Positions 28,378 to 36,945 of a DNA stretch of 64,000 nucleotides are shown in pieces; positions within the stretch are counted from its first letter, which is position 1, and the number at the start of each line of letters is the position of its first letter. The stretch is from Streptomyces turgidiscabies Car8. GTDB lineage: Bacteria > Actinomycetota > Actinomycetes > Streptomycetales > Streptomycetaceae. The position numbers and the translations under genes were made by a program. Location of the stretch: NCBI RefSeq assembly GCF_000331005.1, contig NZ_AEJB01000421.1:1-64000 (forward strand), given 5' to 3'. The notes beneath the pieces were generated by a model that did not search any database, was not told the DNA's origin, and saw only the letters and a list, made by a program, of their open reading frames with translations.

Positions 28378-28974
28378 ATGGATCGCCCCACGTATCACGC
28401 GGACTTCGGCCGGATCTACAACAGCGGCATCGACTTCCTGAACAAGCTCGAACGCGGACAGCATTTCAAGGAGCGAGGCTTCGCCAGCTGGGAGGCTTTC
28501 GTCGCCGGTGACTGGACGAGGGCGCTTTCCCTCGCCCAGGAGAGGCGCGACGACTACGCCCAGGAACTCCAGAAAGCGGCGCAACTCGGCATTCCACACC
28601 GCCGCCTTCGCGTCGTGTAGTTCCCGATCACGCCGTACGTGCAGTGGGAGTTCTTCGTGCTGCGGGTGCGCGTGGACCTGGGCGACGACATCAGAGTGCT
28701 CGATGCCCGCAAGATCTCGGACATCGAGAAGGAACGCCCGGTCCCGGAGGTGGTGATTGTCGGCGACGTGGCCATGTACGAGGTGGTCTACGACGATGAC
28801 GGGAACGCGGCAGGCGCCAACCGCTTCACCGAGCCGGCCCTGATCCGGGAAACGTGCCTCGGATTCGACACGCTCTACGAGCGTGGTGAGGGTTTCTACG
28901 ACTTCTTCGACCGGGAGATCGTCCCGCTCGACCCGCCACAGGGGTCCGGCGTTCAGGGTCCTGATGTCCGCTGA
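28378..28974 (+). pseudogene. DUF6879 gene interrupted by an in-frame amber codon
   Basis: The first part (MDRPTYHADFGRIYNSGID...HRRLRVV) and the second part (FPITPYVQWEFFVLRVRVDLGD...FDTLYERGEGFYDFFDRE) are two halves of one DUF6879 protein in the same frame, separated only by TAG at 28618-28620. Intact homologues continue without a break, so this is a nonsense mutation. DUF6879 proteins often neighbour XRE-DUF5753 regulators and have no established activity. Unless the stop is read through, the gene is inactive. Confidence 0.65.
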
Positions 28975-29001
28975 TGACTACGGCTCCTGACAGGAGACCG
29001 T

Positions 29002-29229
29002 CTACCTGCTGCGCTCCCCCGCCAACGCGCGCAGCTTCATGGAAGCCGTCGCACGGGACCAGGGCCAGCGAGACCGAGTTCTTCCGGGTGTGGCTGGCTC
29101 GGCGAGTCTGTCCTCGGCCTCAGTGAGGGCAGCGGTCAGCTCCAGGAGCTGGTGTCGCAGGTCGTTGGCGTGCGCTGTGGCCTGTTCGTGCTGCCCACGG
29201 AGGACTTCCTTGGTGCGTGCGTACATCAT
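29002..29229 (-). CDS. Short coiled-coil protein, possibly a fragment
   Basis: A 75-residue frame: MMYARTKEVLRGQHEQATAHANDLRHQLLELTAAL and so on, a clear heptad-type coiled coil, then a basic tail. It resembles the N-terminal half of small coiled-coil plus winged-helix proteins of Streptomyces elements. A matching winged-helix C-terminal half lies separately at 29932-30081. No good ribosome binding site precedes the ATG. It is probably a relic of a rearranged gene. Confidence 0.4.
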   Translation of the reverse strand: MMYARTKEVLRGQHEQATAHANDLRHQLLELTAALTEAEDRLAEPATPGRTRSRWPWSRATASMKLRALAGERSR

Positions 29230-29315
29230 TTACGTCTATATCACTGTAACCAAAGGCTTTTTTCTGACGTTTACGTAGATGACAGCTATCTCACGGCTAC
29301 AGCGAGAGGGAAGGC

Positions 29316-29921
29316 ATGGCCTCTGCGAGTACGACGGATCCGGAGTCAGAGCCGGAGCCGGAGCCGGATAGCCCACCTCGTCCGCGCCGTTGGCTCACCC
29401 CACTCACCGTCACGCTCTGTGCGGCGGCCATCGGGGCGGTAGCCACCCTGGGCGTCCCCATTGTCACCGAAATCTTCGACGATGACGTGACACCTCCACC
29501 GACACCGACCAACACCGAGACACCTCCGCCAATACGGTGCAATGACCGTGCCGTACAGATCAACGCACCTGATCAGGTCGGCAGCACTTTCGAGACGACC
29601 ACCACGGTGCTCTGCCCGCCGTCGAAGGGGACGAAGTACTACTTCATCAGCCAGGAAGACAACGTCGGCGAGAAGGGCACGGAACACTCTGTCTACTGCC
29701 CCAAGGAATCCATCCTCCCCGGCGAAGAAACGAGCAGCTACACAACCAAACGCGAGGTCCAAAGGTCGCCCGTCGGCTCCAAGAAATCGCTCTACTACCT
29801 GCAAGTCAACGCCGCTCAGGAGCAGGAGCTGTTCACAAACCTGGTGGACACCTGCGCCTGGAAACTGCCGCTGGATGCGCGCCCAATCTCCAACACCGTC
29901 ACGATTCAGCGCCTTTGGTAG
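29316..29921 (+). CDS. Membrane-anchored extracytoplasmic protein, unknown function
   Basis: A 201-residue protein beginning at ATG 29316 after GAGAGGGAAGGC. Residues 1-25 are acidic and Pro-rich (PESEPEPEPDSPPRP), then one membrane segment (LTPLTVTLCAAAIGAVATLGVPIV, about 27-50), a Thr/Pro linker (TPPPTPTNTETPPP), and an external domain with several Cys residues that may pair. The layout is a type II-like single-pass protein. No family is recognised. It stands alone between decayed genes. Confidence 0.6.
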   Translation: MASASTTDPESEPEPEPDSPPRPRRWLTPLTVTLCAAAIGAVATLGVPIVTEIFDDDVTPPPTPTNTETPPPIRCNDRAVQINAPDQVGSTFETTTTVLCPPSKGTKYYFISQEDNVGEKGTEHSVYCPKESILPGEETSSYTTKREVQRSPVGSKKSLYYLQVNAAQEQELFTNLVDTCAWKLPLDARPISNTVTIQRLW

Positions 29922-29931
29922 CGAGAGGGCG

Positions 29932-30081
29932 TTAAATCCGTTTCTCGTATTGGCCGCGTCCGGGCCGGGTGAGGATGCCTTGGCGGACGAGTCGTCCGAG
30001 GCGGGAGCGGGTGACGTTCACCGTGGCCTCGTCGGTGGGCAGGCCGAGCAATTCGTGGAGATGGCGGGCGCGAAACGACTG
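29932..30081 (-). pseudogene. Winged-helix C-terminal remnant
   Basis: Fifty codons read on the minus strand as FRARHLHELLGLPTDEATVN, then VTRSRLGRLVRQGILTRPGR and a short basic end before TAA. This is the winged-helix end of small actinobacterial mobile-element proteins. A stop codon lies directly upstream in the frame, so the N-terminal part is missing. The best match to that missing part lies at 29002-29229 in the wrong order. Confidence 0.45.
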
Positions 30082-30106
30082 TTAGGGGTGCTCGTTGAAC
30101 ACCGTC

Positions 30107-30300
30107 TCAGAGGGCCGCGAACTCAACGAAAGCGGTCCACGCGGCAGGTTGTACGGCCAGTGCGGTACCCGTTGTGTCCTTCGAGTCGCGGACGTGAACC
30201 CTGCCGAGGCGGGCGGCGACCTCGACGTATTCGTCGGCCGTTGCCAGCGCTGTAACTGCTCTTGAACCAGGCCGGTCCGTCCAAGCAGTGCCTGGCCTTG
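30107..30300 (-). pseudogene. DUF397 gene with frameshift
   Basis: The start (GPAWFKSSYSAGNG) and the end (YVEVAARLGRVHVRDSKDTT...WTAFVEFAAL) of a DUF397 protein are both present but in different frames. One extra base near 30238, at GGCAACGGCCGACGAA, breaks the gene. The intact family member at 31577-31780 shows the expected uninterrupted sequence. Confidence 0.55.
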
Positions 30301-30372
30301 CCCCCGCTTTCCTGAGGCGTCGGGCGTCGGGTCAAGATTTCGTGCGGCGCCAGTCGGACGGCCAACCGCTGG

Positions 30373-31200
30373 TCATAGGTGGTCAAGCTGCTCAGCGCGT
30401 TCTGTGGCGACAGACTCGTGAACCACCTCAGCTTCCACAACCACGACTCGGCGTGTCGGCTTCGCCAGTTCCGATTCGGAGAGGTGCTTCTTCAGCCGCT
30501 TGGCCATGGGAAGGTAGGTGGCGAAGGTGAGTCCGCCGGAAATAGCGGCCCCGATGACAGGGATGGCCTTCGAGACGCTCTTCGCGAAGGTCTGCTTCGT
30601 CATCTGAACACCGATGTAGGCCGCGACCTTCTTCACTATGGGGTAGATGACACCTTTGGTGAGTGCCTTCTGGGGCAGCTTCTTGGCGACCTCCTTCGCC
30701 ATCATTTCGGCGACCTTCCCCACAGCGACGTTCGCCGACTGTGCACCGAACATCACGCCGAAGAACAGCGTGAGCACCCCCATGGTCGCGTCGTCGACGT
30801 CATCGCCGTCGTCGGAGAACAGATCGGGCCAGCTGTAGAGGTAGGCGAGTTTCTGCACGATACGCAGCATGTGGCCGAAGTACTGGGCCATGTCGGCCGG
30901 CACGGTGGCGGGAAGCGCGAAGAAACCGGGTAGCCCGGCAGCGGCGGAGAGCGCGCTGACCTTGGTGGTCTCATAGCGGATGGAGTCGTTGGCCGCTTTG
31001 CCCAGAACGTCGATAGAGATACCCGCCGCTGCGGGGGTCTCTTCGATGGCCAGGCGGATCTCGTCCTCGGAGCAATAGCGTGCCAGCGCCTTCCGGAGGT
31101 ACACCTCCCTGTGGATACGCACGCCCGGAAGCCTGGCTGAGCCCACCAGCACTGCGGAGAAGCGCGACTCTGGGTTCTCGCTCACTTTGCCCTGATTCAT
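30373..31200 (-). CDS. EcsC-like protein
   Basis: A 275-residue protein with Gly/Ala-rich amphipathic helices: GFFALPATVPADMAQYFGHM, then a segment with GVLTLFFGVMFGAQSANVAVG and VIGAAISGGLTFATYLPMA, ending in a charged tail. The pattern fits the EcsC family, whose molecular role is unclear but which is linked to membranes. The internal DDGDDVDDATM stretch is a probable surface loop. ATG 31200 has only a weak ribosome binding site. It stands between the broken DUF397 gene and the intact regulator triad, with no clear partner. Confidence 0.55.
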   Translation of the reverse strand: MNQGKVSENPESRFSAVLVGSARLPGVRIHREVYLRKALARYCSEDEIRLAIEETPAAAGISIDVLGKAANDSIRYETTKVSALSAAAGLPGFFALPATVPADMAQYFGHMLRIVQKLAYLYSWPDLFSDDGDDVDDATMGVLTLFFGVMFGAQSANVAVGKVAEMMAKEVAKKLPQKALTKGVIYPIVKKVAAYIGVQMTKQTFAKSVSKAIPVIGAAISGGLTFATYLPMAKRLKKHLSESELAKPTRRVVVVEAEVVHESVATERAEQLDHL

Positions 31201-31576
31201 AGCAGGAACTTACAGTAACTCCGCCCTCCAGTGACCCAGCTTTGTCCGCTCAGTTTGGGCCGCCTCATGTTAGTGACGGTTGGCAGGCGAGCCAGCTGCA
31301 ACGCACGCCCTGTGCGGCCGAGTCGGGCGCTCGCCATTACCCTGCCGTCCTTGCCCTCGGACGTACGGCGGCCGGGTCCGGCAGGATGCTGATCGTCAGC
31401 TCCGGGAAGGCAACGCGCCGCGAACTGAGCGCCTTTGTACGGATGTTGAGCGTTCTGGCCGACCCGCGCCGACACGACGCCTTGTGAAATCGGCATCGAG
31501 GCCACTGAGAGTGCTGCGCGAGACGGACACGTGCAGGGTCCTTGGCTGGCACACACCCGCCCAGGACCCTGCCCTG

Positions 31577-31780
31577 TCAGAGTGCCGCGAACTCGACGAA
31601 CGCGGTCCACGCCATGGGTTGTACGGCCAGTGCGGTACGGGTCGTGTCTTTCGAGTCGCGGACGCGTATGGCACCTATCCCAGCCGCAATCTCGACGCAC
31701 TGGCCCCCGTCACCAGCGCTGTAACTGCTCTTGAACCATGCCAGGGCGTCGGTGTCCGACCCCGTCATTTCCCCGCTCAT
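31577..31780 (-). CDS. DUF397 protein
   Basis: A 67-residue DUF397 protein: WFKSSYSAGDGGQCVEIA, VRDSKD and WTAFVEFAAL are the family signatures. Its ATG overlaps the XRE-DUF5753 stop codon (ATGA). DUF397 proteins pair with XRE-DUF5753 regulators in Streptomyces (WhiJ-type loci) and appear to modulate them, in some cases behaving like the toxin or effector half. Confidence 0.8.
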   Translation of the reverse strand: MSGEMTGSDTDALAWFKSSYSAGDGGQCVEIAAGIGAIRVRDSKDTTRTALAVQPMAWTAFVEFAAL

Positions 31781-32607
31781 CTCTCTCCCAGCAACTTCTC
31801 GATCAACGTCAGCGATTCTGTAGGAGTGTGGGCCTGCGCGCGAAGGATCCCGTAAGTACGCTCAAGCTCCCGCACCTTGTGGCGCTCTGTGTGTACACGG
31901 CTGTCGCCTTGTACCTCCGTGTACGCGATCCTGCGCCCATCCTTGGTCTCCATCAAGGTGAACGGGCCAGCGAGTCCCGCATGTTCCTGGCGGGACAACG
32001 GCATCACCTGGATCACCACGTTGCGCTTCTCCGCCATCAGCATGAGGTGCTCCAACTGACCTCGCCAAGCAGCCTCTCCACCGAGTGGCCGGAGCAGAAC
32101 AGCCTCCTCGATCACGAAGCTCAGATGCGGTGCCGGGCGCCGGGCGAAGACCTCTTGTCGTGCCAGTCGTGCGGCCACTCGTTGCTCCATGACCCCTTCG
32201 TCCAACGACGGCTGCCACATCGCAAACACCGCTCGCACGTACTCCTCCGTCTGCAACAGACCGTTGACCAACTGAGTGTCGTACACATGGAGCTCAACCG
32301 CCTCGGCCTCCAACTTGGCCGCATCCCGAAAGAACGCCGGATACTGAGCCCGAGCCACCTCCTCCTTGCCCGCGCTCAACACCCCACCCGCGTGCACCAC
32401 TTCATCAGCCCGGTCGATGAACTTCGGCGGCGGAATACGCCTCCCCTGTTCGAACGACGCGATCGTCGCTGCCGAGTACCCGGTCAGCGACCCGAGCTTC
32501 GCGCGGTCCAGCCCCGCCCGCTCCCGGAACAGCTTCAACTGCCGCCCGAACACGGCCAGAATGCCCGTCCCGAACTCGTACTCCGGCTGCTGAACCTCGT
32601 CGTCCAC
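31777..32607 (-). CDS. XRE-family regulator with DUF5753 (WhiJ-like)
   Basis: A 276-residue DNA-binding regulator starting at GTG 32607. The helix-turn-helix is at about residues 16-70 (LKLFRERAGLDRAKLGSLTGYSAATIASFEQGRR). DUF5753 fills about 90-270 (YDTQLVNGLLQTEEYVRAVF, HLSFVIEEAVLLRPLGG, NVVIQVMPLSRQEHAGL). Such regulators repress development or antibiotic genes through small partners. It is coupled to the DUF397 gene and divergent from the ATPase gene at 32784, with a 176-bp shared control region. Confidence 0.85.
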   Translation of the reverse strand: MDDEVQQPEYEFGTGILAVFGRQLKLFRERAGLDRAKLGSLTGYSAATIASFEQGRRIPPPKFIDRADEVVHAGGVLSAGKEEVARAQYPAFFRDAAKLEAEAVELHVYDTQLVNGLLQTEEYVRAVFAMWQPSLDEGVMEQRVAARLARQEVFARRPAPHLSFVIEEAVLLRPLGGEAAWRGQLEHLMLMAEKRNVVIQVMPLSRQEHAGLAGPFTLMETKDGRRIAYTEVQGDSRVHTERHKVRELERTYGILRAQAHTPTESLTLIEKLLGER

Positions 32608-32783
32608 GCCGCAGCTCCTCCCGTTCGACCACCACAGTCACCAGACCCCGCCCACCCAACCCACGGCCCTAGAACCGGTCACGCCCGACACCACGTACAA
32701 ACGCACCGCCCACGCGTACAGCCCGCATCCGTCAGCACGTCACTCCTGGTCAACGCTACGCAGAGTCCGCGACCGTTGACCAC

Positions 32784-33398
32784 ATGAAGTCACCAACTCC
32801 CCCGAACGGGCATATGCCACAGCGCCCCGCACCCGAACGCGAGTTCACCATGCGCTTCACCTCAACGCCACGCGGCGCCCGCCTCGCCCGCCGACTCGTC
32901 TCGCACCGCCTGAACGACTGGGGCCACCCCTACACGACCCCGGTCAACGAAACGCTCACCCTCATCACAGCAGAACTCACCGCCAACGCCGTACGCCACG
33001 GCCACGTCCCCGGCCGGGACTTCCACCTCCAACTCACCCTGGCCGAGGGCACTTTCCGCATCGAGGTGACCGACACACGAGCCGAGAAGCGACCCCCACC
33101 CACTCCCCCGACCCCCGACCCCGCATCCGAGTCCGGCCGGGGCCTGCTCCTCGTCGCCGCCCTCTCGGACGACTGGGGCGTCACGCCTCGCCCGGCCGCT
33201 CCCGGCAAGACGATCTGGGCGGAGCTGCGCGTACCGACCGGAGGCCGCCCGCACACGCACCCGGCGGCCCCTCGTCCGGCAGACTCGGCATCGGCGTACG
33301 GGCTCAACACCGAGTCGTTTCCGACTACTTCTTCACTGCTGCGCGACGGCCTCGGGTTGCGGCCAGGGGCTGCCAGTTACGGAGATCGTCGTCCGTGA
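32784..33398 (+). CDS. HATPase_c anti-sigma-like regulatory protein
   Basis: A 204-residue protein with a single GHKL-type ATPase domain: ITAELTANAVRHGHV (the N-box Asn), then SGRGLLLVAALSDDWGV and KTIWAEL. These RsbW/SpoIIAB-like proteins are kinases or anti-sigma factors and regularly accompany XRE-DUF5753/DUF397 genes. ATG 32784 is used; a second ATG ten codons on would also work. The last 74 bp overlap the end of pglX on the opposite strand, and the C-terminal tail encoded there has no domain character, so the overlap may have arisen by loss of an earlier stop. Confidence 0.75.
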   Translation: MKSPTPPNGHMPQRPAPEREFTMRFTSTPRGARLARRLVSHRLNDWGHPYTTPVNETLTLITAELTANAVRHGHVPGRDFHLQLTLAEGTFRIEVTDTRAEKRPPPTPPTPDPASESGRGLLLVAALSDDWGVTPRPAAPGKTIWAELRVPTGGRPHTHPAAPRPADSASAYGLNTESFPTTSSLLRDGLGLRPGAASYGDRRP

Positions 33399-36300
33399 GT
33401 CCATGCTCGCCTTGCTTCTGCTGGCGGTAACCGGCGAAGAAGTCCGCCGGGGAGCCGCTGTAGTTCATGTCGAACTCGTTGTGCCACTGGGACAACCACG
33501 GCTGGAGTTCCAGCAGGCCGGCGAGGAACGGCGTGATCTCCTCGGTGGACAGCGCGGTGTTGGTGAAGTACGTGGCGAGCGCCTGCGCCTGCTCCCGCTG
33601 GTCCCAGCCGGCCCACCCGTACAGCTCGGGGGTGGCGGCGTTGGTCTGCCCGTAAGAGACGAACCGCTCCTTGGGCACGTCGAGCTTGCCGCGCGCCTTC
33701 CAGTAGGAGGGGCGGAGGAAGTCGGCCGAGGTGTACTTCGGCGGCACAGGGATGGAGTCCCGGATCTTCCGCTTGGCAGGCTCATCAGACGCGGCGTCCT
33801 CCTTGCGCTGGAGGTCCCACACCTCTTCCCAGTCGGCGCGCTTCTTGAGACCGGAGGGCTTGTAGCGCAGGGCGGGGAGATAGGGAACGTGTTCGTCGGT
33901 GATCAGCTCGGCGACGGCCTTCGCGAGATCCTTGCGGGGCGCGTAGAGCTTAGCGACGGAGACGAAGTCCTCGTCACGGGAGAGGGCGTCAGTGAGGCGG
34001 GCCAGGGTGAGAATGGTGGGCTGACCGTTCTCGTCGAACCAGTGGTCACGCTTCTCCATCCGGTCGAGCAGCCAGGAGCGCAGGGCCTTCTCCTGGAGCG
34101 CGTCCCAGCCCTCGGTGGCCCAACGGCGTTTGTACTCGGGGCGCTCGACCATGCCGACGGCCCGGTTGGACTCGATGGCGTCGATGCGCATCTGGACGAC
34201 CTCGCGGTAGGGGACTGGCCAGTGAGCGGGGATCTCCGTGATGGGTGTGGAGTCGTGCCGCTTGAACCAAGCGTCGCTGGCCTCGCCTGCGGCTACGCGA
34301 CGGGCCAGGACAATCTCGAAGGCGCGCTCACCAAGGTCGAGTTCGGGGATGTTGGGGTCGTCGGGGTCCTCAGAGACGCGGAGGTCTTCGGAGTGGAGGT
34401 TGTAGAGGGAGTAGACCTGCCAGTCCAGTTCTTCCTGGAGGGCGATCATGCGTGCACGCGTGGACCCCCAGCGGGACGTAGCCTCACGGAGGACGGGGGC
34501 AGTGGGGATCTCCTGCCCGGCGAGGGCCGCGAGCGAAGTAATGGAAAGCTGCTGGGCTAGGGCGTCGAGGGCAGTGGCCAGTTGGGTGGGGTAACGGGCC
34601 GGAAGAGGGAAATCCTGAAGCTTGGTGCCAGTGAACTCGTAGAAATCCTCGAACGGAATTGTCGACTGGCGCGCCCCCTTTGAGTCCACCGTGCTGCCCT
34701 TGTTGTGACTTACCTGCTTAAGCCAGAACCCAGCCGTGGAGCTATTAAGTAGCCCGAGCAACCGCAGGTACTCCTCCTCGCTAGCCCCCTCCCGCAATTT
34801 AATCACTCTAGCGGTTTGTTTGAAGACCTTCCCACCTCGATCGAGCACGAAATGGTTGTGCGTAGCAACGAATGCAAAGGTGATAGTTAGCGGCGTCAAA
34901 AGCTTGGCGGGATAAAGTTCCTGCCACTCGTACCAGGTCAGCCCACGCTGAAGCATAGGCGTACCGAAGCGACGGCGATGTGAAATCGCCGCCCTATAAG
35001 GCTTCAAATACCGCTCCGTGCCAGGAACCTGACCAAGTGGCAGGACCTTGAAATCGGAATCGTAAACCCATACGGCCTCGAAGGTCGACACAAGTCGGTA
35101 ATCACGAATCACATCCCCTGTCACCATTGGACGTGAATATTCGATTCGATTTCTGCCTACACTTCCATTTAGGGGTAGAAGATATAGGTCATCCTCTCCA
35201 GTGACCGATGAAATTCCGGACTCCACCGCGACCTCCCGAAGATTTCCGGTTGATTGCGCGGCGATCTGATCCAACATTTCGAGGCCGCCATCAGACAGAA
35301 TCCACGGTTGCTTACCAAAATAGCGAATTCGATTCAAATCGTCCACAGATACCCACCGGCTAACCGAGCCAGGCTGGTCGATCTGTTTGACGATTGCACT
35401 CCAGACCATCCCTTCCTCGGCCTTATCAGGCACAGATGGCTCCCCTTGAACACTTCGTACCGTGCGGATCACCTCGGACCGCGCACTCCCCCCCCGGCGC
35501 TTGCCAATCAAAATGACTGTCGGAGTTCCATGTCCTGGAATGTAAGCACCCGAGGTGTCAATAACCTCTACTAGCTCAACTTGATGAACAAAGTACCCCT
35601 CGATCAGCTGCGTACCGAACTCCCTCTTCGTGAAAGAGTTCGCGGTGATTTGACCCACCATCCCGTATCCACTACCCGCAGCATCCCCTCGTTTGGCTAG
35701 CTCGAAGAATCGCTGCGCAAATGGCACCGACAGTGCATATTTTCCCGAACATGCGTCATATAGTTCCCGGTACAGCGCATTCAGATTCTTATCTTTCACG
35801 GTGATGTACGGCGGATTACCGACCACCACGTGATATCGACCCTGCTGGAGAATCCCCGGATGCTCGTGCACGTCCTCCGTGACATACGCGAAAGATGCCA
35901 GCGGATCATCCAGGCCGTTTTCGTCCCCACCCAACATCAGCTCAAGCTGCCGAGCCTTGATCAGCGAATCCCCCACCGCCAGATGAACCGGCCACTCATA
36001 CTTTGCAGCCTCAGCCAGCGTCCGCACCTCACCCGCCGCCATGGCCGCAACCAGCAACCGGAACCGAGCAACAGCCACCGCGAACGGGTTGATGTCCACC
36101 CCGTGCACCGAGTCCAGCGCAGCCCGCACCCGCTCATGCACATCCCGCCCCGGCTGCCCCTCCCCCCACAGCCGCACCAACCGCCGAAACGCCCCCAACA
36201 CAAAGTGCCCCGACCCACACGTAGGGTCGATCATCTTTAGTTCCTCGTACCCGAACTCCCGCACGGCAGGATTCATCGTCCGGTCAAGGATGAACTCCTC

Positions 36301-36945
36301 GACGAACTCCGGCGTCTGAAGCAGCGCGTACGTCTTCCGCGCAGCCTCGCTCAGGTCCTGGTACAGGTCCCCCAGGAACCGCGTATCCCATCCCTCCGTA
36401 CCGTCCTCGTTCAGCGGGTCGGTGAAGTCATGAACGAGAACGCCCGCCTCGTCCCTCCCCCGCCAGAACTCGACCAAGTCCCGCGCACCGTCATGCGAAA
36501 GCGGAACCTGGTACAGCGGGTTGTGCCGCTGGTCGAAAAGCAGCCGACCCGCCTGCCCCTGCCCCAGTTCCTCGAACGCCTTCTCCAGCCACCCTCGGTA
36601 CGTCGGGTCCTCGTCCGACTCCACATACGCGTCGTACCGCGACTCCGCCAGCTCCCGCCGATCCCCGTCCGGCCCCGTCAGATACGGCTCCGGAATCAGC
36701 AGGTTGTCCTCGCAGAACCGCACGAACACAGACCCCAGCACCCACGCCACCGCAACCTGCGTGACCCGCTCGTCCAGCCACGAGGTCCACGTCGCCGCCG
36801 TACGCCCGAGCTTGCGCGCCTGGTCGTACTCGGCCCTCAACCGCGCGCCGACATCCCCCAGCGCCTTCACCTGGCGTCCGAGGTCGGTTTCGACCGCCTT
36901 GACCTGCTGCTTCAGGTCGTTCAACAGAGCTTTGCGGTCGATCAC
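33325..36945 (-). CDS. pglX: BREX type 2 adenine-specific DNA methyltransferase PglX
   Basis: A 1206-residue N6-adenine methyltransferase. The AdoMet motif DPTCGSGHF lies near residue 243 and the catalytic NPPY near 376-379. The long C-terminal part contains target recognition and BREX-specific regions. It would methylate a non-palindromic site in host DNA, marking self. GTG 36945 overlaps the pglW stop (GTGA). Two oddities: an eight-G tract falls at about residues 484-486 (35488-35495), and the stretch 34600-35850 is visibly lower in GC than both flanks, suggesting exchange of the specificity region. The frame is intact, so this copy is in the ON state. Confidence 0.94.
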   Translation of the reverse strand: MIDRKALLNDLKQQVKAVETDLGRQVKALGDVGARLRAEYDQARKLGRTAATWTSWLDERVTQVAVAWVLGSVFVRFCEDNLLIPEPYLTGPDGDRRELAESRYDAYVESDEDPTYRGWLEKAFEELGQGQAGRLLFDQRHNPLYQVPLSHDGARDLVEFWRGRDEAGVLVHDFTDPLNEDGTEGWDTRFLGDLYQDLSEAARKTYALLQTPEFVEEFILDRTMNPAVREFGYEELKMIDPTCGSGHFVLGAFRRLVRLWGEGQPGRDVHERVRAALDSVHGVDINPFAVAVARFRLLVAAMAAGEVRTLAEAAKYEWPVHLAVGDSLIKARQLELMLGGDENGLDDPLASFAYVTEDVHEHPGILQQGRYHVVVGNPPYITVKDKNLNALYRELYDACSGKYALSVPFAQRFFELAKRGDAAGSGYGMVGQITANSFTKREFGTQLIEGYFVHQVELVEVIDTSGAYIPGHGTPTVILIGKRRGGSARSEVIRTVRSVQGEPSVPDKAEEGMVWSAIVKQIDQPGSVSRWVSVDDLNRIRYFGKQPWILSDGGLEMLDQIAAQSTGNLREVAVESGISSVTGEDDLYLLPLNGSVGRNRIEYSRPMVTGDVIRDYRLVSTFEAVWVYDSDFKVLPLGQVPGTERYLKPYRAAISHRRRFGTPMLQRGLTWYEWQELYPAKLLTPLTITFAFVATHNHFVLDRGGKVFKQTARVIKLREGASEEEYLRLLGLLNSSTAGFWLKQVSHNKGSTVDSKGARQSTIPFEDFYEFTGTKLQDFPLPARYPTQLATALDALAQQLSITSLAALAGQEIPTAPVLREATSRWGSTRARMIALQEELDWQVYSLYNLHSEDLRVSEDPDDPNIPELDLGERAFEIVLARRVAAGEASDAWFKRHDSTPITEIPAHWPVPYREVVQMRIDAIESNRAVGMVERPEYKRRWATEGWDALQEKALRSWLLDRMEKRDHWFDENGQPTILTLARLTDALSRDEDFVSVAKLYAPRKDLAKAVAELITDEHVPYLPALRYKPSGLKKRADWEEVWDLQRKEDAASDEPAKRKIRDSIPVPPKYTSADFLRPSYWKARGKLDVPKERFVSYGQTNAATPELYGWAGWDQREQAQALATYFTNTALSTEEITPFLAGLLELQPWLSQWHNEFDMNYSGSPADFFAGYRQQKQGEHGLTDDDLRNWQPLAATRGRRAAVKK
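35488..35495 (-). repeat. Poly-G(8) tract in pglX (possible phase-variation site)
   Basis: Eight consecutive C on the plus strand read as CGG-GGG-GGG in pglX, at about codons 484-486, coding for the RRGG in GKRRGGSARSEV. Loss or gain of one base would truncate PglX well before its C-terminus. Pgl in S. coelicolor is known to phase-vary, and a G tract in pglX has been linked to this. Confidence 0.6.
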
